Shown: piece after piece, positions 33,996 to 44,729 of the stretch
Numbering within the stretch: position 1 is the stretch's first letter
Layout of the letters: the number at the start of each line of letters is the position of its first letter
DNA from: JADKAV01 sp037045455
Lineage (GTDB): Bacteria; Actinomycetota; Actinomycetes; S36-B12; UBA10799
DNA length: 64,000 nucleotides
Direction of reading: 5' to 3'
NCBI GenBank assembly: GCA_037045455.1
Contig: JBAOIN010000003.1
Coordinates: 372,001 to 436,000 of the forward strand
Program-made: the position numbers and the translations under genes
The notes under the pieces: model-generated
What the model was told of the DNA's origin: nothing
The model's input: only the letters and a program-made list of their open reading frames with translations
Database searches by the model: none

Positions 33996-36900
33996 CTAGG
34001 ACCGGCGTAGTGCCACTCGCAGGTCGAGATCCTCGAACGTGATTGCGGCCGGGGCCGCCGCCTGCACGATCTCGGTGGCCAGCACCTCTTGGCCGATCAT
34101 CACACCGTGCTCTGCGAACGCCTCGACCACGCGGGAGTCGTCGGACTCCCACAGCACAGTGATCCGGTCGGTGACCGCGAAGCCGGAGTCCTTGCGGGCC
34201 TGCTGCAGGCTGCGCACCAGGTCCCGCGCGGTACCCAGCACTTGCAACTCCTCGGTGAGGTGCAGGTCGAGGGCCAGCGACTCGCCGCCGGCACTGGCCA
34301 CGGTCCAGCCCTCCTGGGGGACCTCAGTGATCACCACGTCATCCGGACCGAGCTCGATTTGCTCACCCTCAACCTCAAGTACAGCCTTAGCCGGGATCAC
34401 ATCGGCCTCGGCGTGCAATGAGGCTGACGCGCGCAGGGCGGCGGCGAGTGAAGTGTGGTCGGCCTGCCCCAGAGCGGCCGCAACAACGGGCGTGCGCTTG
34501 CCGAACCGCTTGCCAAGGCTGCGGAAGTTTGGCTTCACCGTCACGTGTACCAGAGCCTCGGCGTCGGACAGCGATTCCAGCGACACGACGTTGAGTTCCT
34601 CGGCGATCTGCGTGCGCGCCTGTTCCGACAAGTCCTGCCACCGCTCCGCGGCCACCAGCGCCCGGGACAGCGGTTGCCGGATCTTGATCCCGGACTCCGC
34701 GCGGGCGGCACGCCCTAGCTCGACCAGCCGCCGGACCAGAGCCATCTGCGCCTCGAGGTCATCATCGATCTCGGCTTCGTCGCCTTCCGGCCATGAAGCC
34801 AGATGGACACTCTCGACGCCCTCGGAAGCGGCAAATAGGTCCTGCCACAGCCGCTCGGTGACGAAGGGTACGAACGGGGCCATGATCAACACCAGATCCC
34901 GCAGGCAGGTGTGCAGCGTGTGCAGCGCCGTGGCATCGCCGGACCAGAACCGCCGCCGCGAGCGACGCACGTACCAGTTCGACAGGTCATCGATCAGTTC
35001 GGCAATCAGTTTGCCTGCCGTCTGGGAATCGAAGACGTCCAGCGCGGCATCCACGTCGCGGATCGTGCGGTGGGTGCGCGAAAGCAGCCACCGGTCCATC
35101 TCGGTGGGCTCACCACCTCCGTGTCCGGGCTGCCAGTCCGCGAGCCCGCCGTACAGGGCTTGGAACGACGCCGTGCTCCACAAGGTCGCAATGACCTTGC
35201 TGACAACCTCCTGCATCGCGTCGACGCTGACCCGGCGAGCCTGCCAGGGCGAGCCCGAGGCGAGCATGAACCAGCGCAGCGCGTCAGCGCCATGTGCATC
35301 CATCAGCGGGATCGGCTCCAGGACGTTGCCGAGGTGCTTGCTCATCTTGCGGCCCTCGGCGTCCAGGATGTGGCCCAGGGACAGCACGTTCTTATAGGAC
35401 GACTCGCCAAAGACGAGCGTCCCGACCGCCATCAGCGTGTAGAACCATCCGCGGGTCTGGTCGATCGCCTCGCAGATGAAGTCGGCCGGGTACGAGTCGC
35501 GGAACTGCTCGGTGTTGGTCGCCGGATACCCGAACTGCGCGAATGGCATGGCGCCCGAGTCGTACCAGCCGTCGATCACCTCGGGCACCCGTGTGGCAGC
35601 CTTGCCGCAGGTCGGGCAGTCGAACGTGATGTCGTCCACGAAGGGGCGGTGCGGGTCGATCTCCGAGACGTCGCGCCCGGCCAGTTCGGACAGTTCCGCC
35701 CGCGAACCGACCGCGGTCAGGTGATCGTTCTCGCAGCGCCAGATCGGCAGCGGCGTTCCCCAATAGCGCGAACGGGACAGGGCCCAGTCGATGTTGTTGC
35801 GCAGCCAGTCTCCGTAGCGGCCCCATTGAATGGTCTGCGGGTACCAGTTGGTGGCTTCATTCTGCGCCAGCAGCTCGTCCTTGATCGCGGTGGTGCGGAT
35901 GTACCAGGAGGGCAACGCGTAGTAGATCAGCGGCGTGTGGCAGCGCCAGCAGTGCGGGTAGGCGTGCTCGTACGGCACCCGGTTGAACAGCAGGTCGCGC
36001 GCCTCGAGGTCGGCGACCAGCGCCTCGTCCGCGTGCTTGAAGAACTGCCCTCCGACCAGCGGGACGTCGTCGGCGAAGTGACCGTCTGCCTGCACCGGGT
36101 TGACCACCGGCAGGTCGTACTGACGGCAGACAGCGAGGTCGTCGGCGCCGAACGCCGGAGCCAGGTGGACGATGCCGGAGCCGTCGCTGGTCGTCACGAA
36201 GTCGCCCGGGATCACGTAGTGCGCGTCGGGCACCTCCACCAGGTCGAAGGGCCGCCGGTAGTGCGCGCCGACGAGCTCGGTGCCTGGCAGCCGATGCAGG
36301 ATCTCGGCATCCTCGCCGAGCGTGGCCGCCAGCAGATCCTCAGCGACGACCAGCGTGCGTCCGCCGGTCCGGGCAACCACGTAGGTCGCCTGCGGGGCGA
36401 TCGCAACGGCGGTGTTGGACACCAGCGTCCAGGGAGTGGTCGTCCAGACCAGCAGCGCCACACCGGGGAACTGCGCGGGCAGCGGCCCGTCCAGCACCTC
36501 GCAAGTGATGAACACCGACGGGTCGACGACTGTCTCGTAGCCTTGGGCCAACTCGTGGTCGCTGAGCGTCGTGCCGCAGCGTGGGCAGTAGGGGGAGACC
36601 CGGTGGTCCTGCTCGAGCAGGCCCTTGTCGAAGATCGTCTTGAGTGACCACCAGACGCTGTCGACGTAGTCCGGCGACATCGTCCAGTAGGCCTGATCCA
36701 TGTCGACCCAGTAGCCCATCCGGGAGGTCATCTCGGAGAAGGCGTCGACATGCCGCAGCACCGACTCCCGGCACTTCTCGTTGAACTCCGCGATCCCGTA
36801 GGCCTCGATGTCAGGCTTACCGTTGAACCCGAGTTCCCGCTCGACCGCAAGTTCCACCGGCAGGCCGTGACAGTCCCAGCCAGCCTTGCGTGGGACGTGG

Positions 36901-37130
36901 TAGCCCTTCATCGTCCGGTAACGCGGAAAGAGATCCTTGAAGACGCGGGCCTCGACGTGGTGCACGCCGGGGGTGCCATTGGCGGTGGGCGGGCCTTCGA
37001 AGAACGTCCACTGTGGCTGGTCGGCCGACTGCCGCAGCGACTGGTGGAAGACGTCGTGCGCTTCCCAGAACGCGATGATGTCGCGCTCCATCGCGGGCAG
37101 ATCCACCTTCGGGGGGACAGGACGGTACAT
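33996..37130 (-). CDS. ileS: Isoleucyl-tRNA synthetase
   Basis: A 1044-residue class I synthetase. The HIGH-type motif is PPTANGTPGVHHVEARVFKD, the KMSKS-type loop GRKMSKHLGNV, with a CP1 editing domain between and a C-terminal anticodon-binding region (TFEDLDLRVALRRS end). The length is typical of the longer, eukaryote-like bacterial form seen in actinobacteria. It is on the minus strand, opposed to the surrounding division and lsp genes, and 69 bp from lspA. That gap is too short for a T-box leader. Confidence 0.96.
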   Translation of the reverse strand: MYRPVPPKVDLPAMERDIIAFWEAHDVFHQSLRQSADQPQWTFFEGPPTANGTPGVHHVEARVFKDLFPRYRTMKGYHVPRKAGWDCHGLPVELAVERELGFNGKPDIEAYGIAEFNEKCRESVLRHVDAFSEMTSRMGYWVDMDQAYWTMSPDYVDSVWWSLKTIFDKGLLEQDHRVSPYCPRCGTTLSDHELAQGYETVVDPSVFITCEVLDGPLPAQFPGVALLVWTTTPWTLVSNTAVAIAPQATYVVARTGGRTLVVAEDLLAATLGEDAEILHRLPGTELVGAHYRRPFDLVEVPDAHYVIPGDFVTTSDGSGIVHLAPAFGADDLAVCRQYDLPVVNPVQADGHFADDVPLVGGQFFKHADEALVADLEARDLLFNRVPYEHAYPHCWRCHTPLIYYALPSWYIRTTAIKDELLAQNEATNWYPQTIQWGRYGDWLRNNIDWALSRSRYWGTPLPIWRCENDHLTAVGSRAELSELAGRDVSEIDPHRPFVDDITFDCPTCGKAATRVPEVIDGWYDSGAMPFAQFGYPATNTEQFRDSYPADFICEAIDQTRGWFYTLMAVGTLVFGESSYKNVLSLGHILDAEGRKMSKHLGNVLEPIPLMDAHGADALRWFMLASGSPWQARRVSVDAMQEVVSKVIATLWSTASFQALYGGLADWQPGHGGGEPTEMDRWLLSRTHRTIRDVDAALDVFDSQTAGKLIAELIDDLSNWYVRRSRRRFWSGDATALHTLHTCLRDLVLIMAPFVPFVTERLWQDLFAASEGVESVHLASWPEGDEAEIDDDLEAQMALVRRLVELGRAARAESGIKIRQPLSRALVAAERWQDLSEQARTQIAEELNVVSLESLSDAEALVHVTVKPNFRSLGKRFGKRTPVVAAALGQADHTSLAAALRASASLHAEADVIPAKAVLEVEGEQIELGPDDVVITEVPQEGWTVASAGGESLALDLHLTEELQVLGTARDLVRSLQQARKDSGFAVTDRITVLWESDDSRVVEAFAEHGVMIGQEVLATEIVQAAAPAAITFEDLDLRVALRRS

Positions 37131-37199
37131 TCGGCTCCTTCGGCAGTACTACGAGGGTATCGGGGGCCTCTGCGGACGGGCCGTCTACCGTGGGGACGC

Positions 37200-37691
37200 A
37201 TGAGACACCCCGCGGCCGTCGTCGCCTGGTGCACCGCCGCGCTGGTGCTGATTCTGGACCAGTTGACCAAGTTGTGGGCCGTGGCAACGTTGGAAGGGCA
37301 GCCCGACCGGCAGATCATCGGGGACCTGTTGCGCTTCTCATTCGTTCGCAATCCCGGTGCCGCGTTCGGACTCGGCGGCGGGGCCACAATCATCTTCAGC
37401 CTCATCGCAATCGTGGTCGCTGTCGTGCTCTTCCGGATGAGCACCCGGTTGACGTCGCTGTGGTGGGGGATTGCGCTCGGGCTGATGCTCGGGGGAGCGG
37501 TCGGGAATCTGCTCGACCGGATCTTCCGCGAGCCGGCGGCGCTGCAGGGGCACGTGGTCGACTTCTTGAGGCTGCCGAACTGGCCGGTGTTCAACGTGGC
37601 CGACATGTCCTTGGTGACTGCCGCGATCCTGATCGTCGCGCTGAGCCTGTTCAACGTCCCCTACGACGCCCGCGAGGAAGCCACCGCGTGA
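37200..37691 (+). CDS. lspA: Lipoprotein signal peptidase
   Basis: 163 residues with four transmembrane helices. Catalytic aspartate motifs are GNLLDRIF and FNVADMSLV, with NPGAAFGLG in the first periplasmic loop. It cleaves prolipoproteins after lipidation (for example the multicopper oxidase and the 62-kb lipoprotein). ATG 37200 is chosen; the stop overlaps the rluD GTG. Divergent from ileS. Confidence 0.93.
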   Translation: MRHPAAVVAWCTAALVLILDQLTKLWAVATLEGQPDRQIIGDLLRFSFVRNPGAAFGLGGGATIIFSLIAIVVAVVLFRMSTRLTSLWWGIALGLMLGGAVGNLLDRIFREPAALQGHVVDFLRLPNWPVFNVADMSLVTAAILIVALSLFNVPYDAREEATA

Positions 37692-38599
37692 GCGTGCGCA
37701 CGTACCCGGTGCCGGATGGGCTGGAGGGCCAACGGCTGGACCAGGCACTGTCCCGCATGCTTGGCATCTCCCGGACCCGGGCTGCAGAACTCGTGGACCA
37801 GGCACTGGTGACCCTCGACGGTGAGCTGGTGCCCAAGTCGGCGCGGGTGCTGGCCGACCAGACGGTGACAGTGGAGGATCCCGAAGCGGCGCCCGCTGCC
37901 CGGCCCGCGATGGACCTGCCCGTGCTGTACGCCGACGAGGACATCATCGTGGTGGACAAACCCGTCGGAATGGCCGCCCACGCCAGCCCGGGTTGGGACG
38001 GTCCGACCGTTGTGGACGCGCTGGCCAAGGCCGGTTACCGGATCGCCGAGGTCGGGTCCGAGGAGCGCTACGGCATCGTGCACCGCTTGGATGTCGGCAC
38101 CAGCGGAGTGATGGTGGTCGCGAAGTCGGCGCCGGCATACTCCGCACTGAAGCGGGCCTTCAAGACCAGACAGGTGCACAAGGTCTACCACGCACTTGTT
38201 CAAGGCCATCCTGATCCCGCAACCGGCACCGTCGACGCCCCCATCGGCCGCGACCCCCGCCACTCCCACAAGTTCGCCGTGACCGCCGGCGGGCGGCCCA
38301 GCATCACCCATTACGAGACCTTGGAGAGCCACCACTACGCCTCGCTGCTGGAGATCAGGTTGGAGACTGGGCGGACGCACCAAATCCGGGTGCACATGGC
38401 CGCGTTGCACCACCCGTGTTGTGGGGACCGGACCTACGGCGCCGATCCGACGTTGTCCGAACGGCTCGGGCTGACCCGGCAGTGGCTGCACGCCGTGCGG
38501 CTGGGCTTCCGCCATCCCGGTACCGGGCAGCAGGTGGAGTTCGGCAGCCCGTACCCAGCGGACTTGGCTGCGGCGCTGGAGATCATCCGCGAGGCGTGA
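37688..38599 (+). CDS. rluD: RluD-family 23S rRNA pseudouridine synthase
   Basis: 303 residues: an S4 RNA-binding domain (EGQRLDQALSRMLGISRTRA) and a RluA-class catalytic domain with GIVHRLDVGTSGVMVVAK (catalytic Asp), plus GRTHQIRVHMAALHHP. It modifies helix 69 of 23S rRNA. The gene follows lspA with a 4-bp overlap, the standard actinobacterial order. Exact paralogue naming (RluD versus RluC) is by order and similarity. Confidence 0.88.
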   Translation: MSVRTYPVPDGLEGQRLDQALSRMLGISRTRAAELVDQALVTLDGELVPKSARVLADQTVTVEDPEAAPAARPAMDLPVLYADEDIIVVDKPVGMAAHASPGWDGPTVVDALAKAGYRIAEVGSEERYGIVHRLDVGTSGVMVVAKSAPAYSALKRAFKTRQVHKVYHALVQGHPDPATGTVDAPIGRDPRHSHKFAVTAGGRPSITHYETLESHHYASLLEIRLETGRTHQIRVHMAALHHPCCGDRTYGADPTLSERLGLTRQWLHAVRLGFRHPGTGQQVEFGSPYPADLAAALEIIREA

Positions 38600-38600
38600 G

Positions 38601-38674
38601 TTTTGTCGCGAAGTTGTCCGCGCTGTCGTGATGTCGTTGCGACACGCCGAGATTAGCAACAACGTCACGACAAA
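38601..38674. repeat. Compound imperfect palindrome after rluD
   Basis: TTTTGTCGCGAAGTTGT (38601) and CTGTCGTGATGTCGTTGC (38623) are forward copies with GTCGYGA cores 20 bp apart. GCAACAACGTCACGACAAAA (38656-38674) is the inverted copy, matching either forward unit at about 15 of 17-18 positions. The second inverted copy, expected 20 bp earlier (38645), is degenerate. The rest of the 198-bp gap before dnaE shows nothing clear. Confidence 0.6.
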
Positions 38675-38797
38675 ACGCGCGGTGGAACCCGGGACAAACC
38701 GACCATCCGCGCGTCGGTCCGCCCGCCACGTCGCACCCTCGGCTTAGTGTAGAGACTCCCCTCAAACGGACACTTCCACCAGACAAGGAGTCACCCG

Positions 38798-41700
38798 GTG
38801 CCGGACTCGTTCGTCCACCTGCATGTGCACACGGAGTACTCCATGCTGGACGGCGCGGCTCGCCTCGACGACCTGTTCGCCGAGGCCGCCCGGCTCGAGA
38901 TGCCGGCCATCGCGATGACCGACCACGGCAACGTCTTCGGCGCCTACGAGTTCTACAAGAAGGGCCAGAAGTACGGGGTCAAGCCGATCATCGGCATCGA
39001 GGGCTACTACGCCCCCCAGGGTCGGCACACGCGAGCCCCGTACGACTTCGGCGAGGTGCCCGGCGACGACGTGGGGGAGGACGGCGTCCCCACTACCAAG
39101 GGCAAGCAGGCCTACACCCACATGACGGTGCTGGCCGAGACGACCGAGGGCCTGCACAACCTGTTCCGCCTGTCCAGCCAGGCCAGCATCGAGGGGTATT
39201 ACCGCAAGCCGCGCTTCGACCGGGAACTGCTCGACCGCTATGGCAAGGGTCTGATCGCCACGACCGGTTGCCCCAGTGGCGAGGTCAACATGTGGCTGCG
39301 TGCTGGACAGTACGACAAGGCGCTGGCCACGGCCGCCGACTACCGGGACATTCTCGGGCAGGGCAACTTCTTCTGCGAGGTCATGGACCACGGCCTGGGC
39401 ATCGAGACCCGCCACCGCGCGGACCTGCTGAAGATCGCGCGGACGCTGGACCTGCCGCTGGTCGCGACCAACGACCTGCACTATGTGCACGAGCAGGACG
39501 CCGACGCGCATGATGTCCTGCTGTGCATCGGCACCCGGGCAACGGTCAACGACGAGAAGCGTTTCCGATTCAACGGGTCGGGCTACTTCCTCAAGAGCGC
39601 CGAGCAGATGCGCGTCGGTGTGGTCGGAGCTGCCCGAAGCCTGTGACAACACGCTGCTGATCGCCGAGCGCTGCAACGTCGCGTTCGACGACTCGGCCAA
39701 CCTGATGCCGATCTTCCCGGTGCCTGACGGCGAGACCGAGGAGTCCTGGCTGGCCAAGGAGGTCTACCGCGGCCTGGCGCAGCGGTTCGCCCCCGAGCCC
39801 GATCCCGCAGCGGCACAAGGAGCAGGCCGAGTACGAGATCTCGGTCATCAACCAGATGGGCTATCCGAGCTACTTCCTGGTCGTCGCCGACCTGGTGAAG
39901 TACGCCAAGGAGAACGGCATCCGGGTCGGCCCGGGCCGTGGATCGGCAGCTGGTGCCCTGATCGCCTGGGCGATGGGCATCACGGAGCTGGACCCGCTCG
40001 AGCACGGCCTGATCTTCGAGCGGTTCCTCAACCCCGACCGCGTGTCCATGCCCGACATCGACATGGACTTCGACGAGCGCCGGCGCGGCGAGATGATCCG
40101 CTACGCCACCGAGAAGTACGGCGACGACCAGGTCGCCCAGATCGTCACGTACTCCTCGATCAAGGCCAAGGCCGCGATCAAGGACTCCGCCCGGGCGCTG
40201 GGCCTGCCGTACGCGCTGAGCGACCAGATCACCAAGGCCATGCCCGACCCGGTGATGGGCAAGGACATCCCGCTGCACGGCATCTTCGACCCCAAGCACC
40301 CGCGGTATGCCGAGGCCGGCGACTTCCGCAAACTGCACGACGAGGACCCACAGGTGCAGCAGGTTGTGGCGACCGCGCGCGGGCTCGAGGGTCTGAAGCG
40401 GCAGCCCGGCGTGCACGCCGCCGGCGTCATTCTGTCCCGGGCCAAGCTGCTGGACGTGGTCCCGCTGTGGATGCGCGACGACGGCTCGATCATCACGCAG
40501 TTCGACATGGGCGCCTGCGAGGAGCTCGGTCTGCTGAAGATGGACTTCCTGGGCCTGCGCAACCTCACGGTGCTGGACGACTGCCTGCAGAACATCGAAC
40601 ACAACAAGGGCGAGCAGATTGTCCTGGAGGACCTGCCGCTCGACGACCGGGCCGCCTACGATCTACTGGGCCGCGGTGACACCCTCGGCGTGTTCCAGCT
40701 CGACGGCGGGCCGATGCGCGCGCTGCTGCGCAGCATGAAGCCCGACAGCTTCGACGACATCAGCGCCGTGCTCGCGCTGTACCGGCCGGGTCCGATGGGC
40801 GCCAACGCGCACAACGACTACGCCGACCGCAAGAACCGAGCGCAAGCCGGTGGTCCCGATCCATCCGGAACTCGCCGAGCCGCTCGAGGACATCCTGTCC
40901 GAGACCTACGGCGTGATCGTCTACCAGGAACAGGTCATGACGATCGCCCAGAAGGTGGCCGGGTACAGCCTCGGACAAGCGGACCTGTTGCGTCGCGCGA
41001 TGGGCAAGAAGAAGAAGGAGATCCTCGACAAGGAGTTCGGCCCGTTCGCCGAAGGCATGCGGACCAACGGTTACAGCGACGCGGCGATCAACACCTTGTG
41101 GGAGATCCTGGTCCCGTTCGCCGACTACGCGTTCAACAAGGCGCACTCCGCCGGGTATGGACTGGTCTCCTACTGGACCGCGTACCTGAAGGCCAACTAC
41201 CCGACCGAGTACATGGCTGCGCTGCTCGAGAGCGTGAAGGACAACAAGGACAAGAGCGCGGTCTACCTGGCCGAGTGCCGGCACATGGGGCTGAAGGTGC
41301 TGCCGCCAGACGTCAACGACTCGCAGTCCCGCTTCACCGCCGTTGGCGACACGATCCGGTTCGGCCTGTCCGCCGTACGCAACGTCGGCGAGGGCGTGGT
41401 CGACTCGATCATCGCCTCCCGCACCGCGAAGGGCCGGTTCACCGATTTCTCCGACTTCCTCGACAAGGTCGAAGCCACGGCCTGCAACAAGCGCGTGGTG
41501 GAGTCGCTGATCAAGGCCGGCGCGTTCGACTCACTCGGCCACACCCGGCGTGGGTTGATGACCGTTCACGAAGCCGCCGTGGACGAGGTTCTGAGCACCA
41601 AACGTGCTGAGGCGATCGGCCAGTTCGACCTGTTCGGTGACGCAGCGGAGGGCTCGGGTGTGGAACCCGATGCACTGCAGATACCGGTCGGGGAGTGGGA

Positions 41701-42328
41701 CAAGAGCGTGTTGCTCGCGCATGAGCGGGAGATGCTCGGGCTTTACGTCTCCGACCACCCGCTGCTGGGCTTGGAAGCGCAGTTGCGCAGCATGGCCGAC
41801 GGGCAGCTCGTCGACCTGACCACCTCGGAGAACGCCGATGGTCGCATCGTGACGATCGCCGGGCTCGCGACCCAGGTCACCCGCCGGATCACCAAGGGTG
41901 GCAAGCCCTACGCGCAGATGGCGCTGGAGGACCTCACGGGTGAGATCCAGGTGATGGTGTTCCCGAAGGTCTACGAGGCGGTCGCGCCGTACTGCCATAC
42001 CGACGCCATCCTGCTCATCAAAGGACGGCTGGACATCAGCGAGGAGTCACCGCGCCTGATGGCCATGGAGGTGACCGCACCGGATGTCTCGGTCGACCGC
42101 AACCAGCCGCTGCAGGTGCAGGTATCTGCCCAGCAGTGCACCCCGGACACGGTCGACCGGCTCAAGCGCGTGCTGTCCGCCCACCCCGGTCCGACCGAGG
42201 TCCACCTCCAGATGACCAGCGGTACCCGAACGACCGTGCTGCGGTTGGACGAGGGGTTCCGGGTGTCTGCCACCTCGTCGCTGGGTGCGGATCTCAAAGC
42301 ACTGCTCGGACCGCATTGCCTACCGTGA
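38798..42328 (+). CDS. dnaE: Replicative DNA polymerase III alpha subunit DnaE (three +1 frame breaks)
   Basis: The PHP domain begins SFVHLHVHTEYSMLDGAARL; the palm has PDIDMDFDERRRGEMI; the finger and beta-binding regions (KADLLRRAMGKKKKEIL-like GQADLLRRAMGKKK) and OB domain (GRIVTIAGLATQVTRRITKG) are complete. The frame slips by one base at ~39614 (CGC-G-TCG), ~39798 (GAG-C-CCG) and ~40836-40840. Removing one base at each gives 1175 residues and reads MRSVWSELPEACDNTLL and RKPVVPIHPELAEPLED through the joints, as in relatives. An essential replicase, so these are probably base-call errors. Stop overlaps the next gene. Confidence 0.93.
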
Positions 42329-42828
42329 CGCCTTTGCGGCCCGTGGGAGTGATCGCCCGCTACATCGTGCTGGGGGCCGGACTCGGAGTCGTCGCCGGTC
42401 TGGCGTGGTGGTTGCTGGCTCCGCGGGTCTCGGTCCGTGCCGACGGGACTCCTGTCCAGGCCTACCCGGAAGGGTTCGCCGCCGCCGATCTCACGCTGGG
42501 TCTGTTGCTCGCTGGCGCTGGCATCGTGCTCGGTGTGGTGGCCGCTCGGCGCCTACGCGCGACCGACTTTGAGCGCGGCTGGGCGCAGGTCGCCGGGGTC
42601 GTTGCGGGCGCGCTGGCCTGCGCCGGCGTGGCTCGGGTGATCGGTTGGTGGCTGGCTGGGCGGGCGATGGATGGGGACGAACTACCGCTGACCCTCAATG
42701 CCAACGGCGTGCTGGTGCTCGGAGTGGTCAGCGGGTTGCTGATAGTGGTACTGGTCGCGGCGTTCGCCCGGGATCCTGAGCCCGCGTTCGGGTCGGTTGC
42801 CGGTTCCGGCGGCCGAACGCAGGCGTGA
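42325..42828 (+). CDS. Membrane protein, DUF2567-like
   Basis: 167 residues with four hydrophobic segments (YIVLGAGLGVVAGLAWWLLA, LTLGLLLAGAGIVLGVVAAR, VAGVVAGALACAGVARVIGW, LVLGVVSGLLIVVLVAAFAR). The spacing and the loop RVSVRADGTPVQAYPEGF resemble DUF2567 proteins encoded after dnaE in other actinobacteria. Function unknown. GTG 42325 overlaps the dnaE stop. Confidence 0.7.
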   Translation: MTPLRPVGVIARYIVLGAGLGVVAGLAWWLLAPRVSVRADGTPVQAYPEGFAAADLTLGLLLAGAGIVLGVVAARRLRATDFERGWAQVAGVVAGALACAGVARVIGWWLAGRAMDGDELPLTLNANGVLVLGVVSGLLIVVLVAAFARDPEPAFGSVAGSGGRTQA

Positions 42829-42912
42829 GATTCCGACGCAGCTGTGAGCAGTAAGCGGGCGTCTACGTCTCTCAAACGGCTCAACCAGATTCCGGACTTG
42901 ACAGGAGGGGCA

Positions 42913-43405
42913 TCACGCCCGCAACGGCGCCGTTCGGGCCGCGGTGAGCCGGATCAGGTCCTCCGGCTTGAGTTCGATGTCCAGCCCACGCCGGCCGCCG
43001 GAGACGAACACCGTCGAGTGGTCCATCACGGTCGCATCGACGACGGTCGGCAGGGACTTGCGCTGCCCGAGCGGCGAGATGCCACCAAGCACGTACCCGG
43101 TCGTCTTCTCCGCGACCTTCGGATCGGCCATCGCGGCGCGCTTGCCGCCGACTGCGGCCGCCAGCGCCTTCAGGCTCAACTGCCCGCTCACCGGAACCAC
43201 CGCCACGACCAGGCGCGCCATCGACATCGGCCACCAGAGTCTTGAAGACCCGGTCCGGATCCAACCGCAGCGCCTTGGCCGCCTCCTCGCCGAACGCGGT
43301 CTCGTCCGGATCGTGGTTGTACTCGTGCACGGCGAAGGCGACCTCAGCCTCCCGCAAGGCGACCATGGCGGGGGTCGAGGCGGCGTCCTTCTTACGCTTG
43401 GCCAC
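42913..43405 (-). CDS. ybaK: YbaK-family Cys-tRNA(Pro)/Cys-tRNA(Cys) deacylase (one +1 frame break)
   Basis: The N half MAKRKKDAASTPAMVALREA, EYNHDPDETAFGEEAAKALR and DPDRVFKTLVADVDG contains the conserved FKTL lysine. The C half (LVVAVVPVSGQLSLKALAAA, GYVLGGISPLGQRKSLPTVV, FVSGGRRGLDIELKPEDLI) is in the next frame; one extra base near 43214-43218 separates them on the minus strand. Corrected length is 163 residues, standard for YbaK. It removes Cys from mischarged tRNA-Pro. Convergent with the membrane protein gene and divergent from hisD. A second, different member is at 1585-2079. Confidence 0.87.
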
Positions 43406-43446
43406 GCCTGAAACTTACGCCAATTGCCTGCGAATACCATTGGGGC

Positions 43447-44729
43447 ATGCTGCGCCGGATCGATCTGACTGCGGGCGAACCGTTCGACGTGCCCCGGGCG
43501 CTGCCTGAGGGCGAAGCGGCGACAGTGGCCCACATCATCGACGACGTCGCGCAGAACGGTGCTGAGGCGGTGCTGCGACTCGGGGAGCAGTTCGACGGTG
43601 TCCGGCCGGCCTCCCTGCGGGTTCCCGCGGACGTGATCGCCGCCTGTCTGGAACGGCTCGATCCGCTGGTGCGGCAGGCCCTGACCACCGCCATCGACCG
43701 GGCAACCCGCGTCCACACCGACCAATTGCCCGTGCCCGGAGTGACCGAATTGGGCCCCGGCGCGATCGTGCGTCAGACCTGGCGGCCGGTGCGCCGCGTT
43801 GGGCTCTATGTCCCCGGCGGCCGAGCGGTGTACCCGTCCAGCGTGGTGATGAATGTCGTCCCCGCTCGGGTGGCCGGCGTCGACTCCCTGGTCGTCGTGA
43901 GCCCCCCGCAGGTCGACAACGACGGCTGGCCGCACCCGGTGATCCTGGCCGCCTGCGCCCTACTCGGTGTCGACGAGGTGTACGCGGCCGGCGGCGCGCA
44001 GGCCATCGCGATGCTGGCATTCGGCGTCGAGGGGGTCGAGCCGGTCAACGTCATTACCGGCCCGGGCAACATCTTCGTGACCGAGGCCAAGCGGCTGGTG
44101 CGCGGCAAGGTCGGCATCGACAGCGAAGCCGGGCCCACGGAGATTGCGATCGTCGCGGATGGCACCGCCGATCCTGCCTTGGTAGCAGCCGATCTCATCT
44201 CGCAGGCCGAACACGATGTGGTGGCGGCATCGGTTCTCATCACCGACTCGCGTGACTTGGCCGACGCCGTGGACGCCGAGCTTGACGTGCAAGTGCCGGC
44301 AGCCAAGCACAACGAGCGCATTCGCACCGCCTTGTCCGGCCGGCAGAGCGCCGCGGTCCTCACCTCCGGCATCGAGGAGTCGTTGCGGATCGCCGACGCC
44401 TACGCCGCGGAACACCTCGAGATCCACACTCGCGAGGCTGCCTGCCGACGCGCAGCGGATCCGCAACGCCGGCGCCATCTTCGTCGGGCCCTACAGCCCG
44501 GTGTCCCTTGGGCGATTACCTGGCGGGGTCGAACCATGTGCTGCCCACGGCGGGTTGTGCCTGCCACTCCAGCGGGCTCAACGTGACTACGTTCCTACGC
44601 AGCGTGCAGGTGGTGGAGTACGACGCCGACGCACTCGACGAGGTCACCGAGCAGATCGAAGCGCTGGCGACGGCCGAGGATCTGCCCGCCCACGCGGCCG
44701 CGGTCACCATTCGCCGGGACCGCCCGTGA
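43447..44729 (+). CDS. hisD: Histidinol dehydrogenase HisD (two +1 frame breaks)
   Basis: The last enzyme of histidine synthesis (histidinol to histidine). Motifs: RVGLYVPGGRAVYPSSVVMN, GGAQAIAMLAFG, PGNIFVTEAKRLVRG, DSEAGPTEIAIVADG, AEHDVVAASVLI. The C-terminal part needs two frame steps, at ~44437 (GAG-G-CTG) and ~44510-44512 (an extra G in CTTGGGC). Corrected, the junctions read IHTRELPADAQRIRNAGAIF and PVSLGDYLAGSNHVLPT, and length is 426. ATG 43447. The stop overlaps the hisC GTG. Confidence 0.92.

Noticed and set aside
37131..37199. A T-box riboswitch upstream of ileS, as found in many actinobacteria
   Set aside because: Only 69 bp separate ileS from the divergent lspA gene, too short for a T-box, and no T-box motif was visible.
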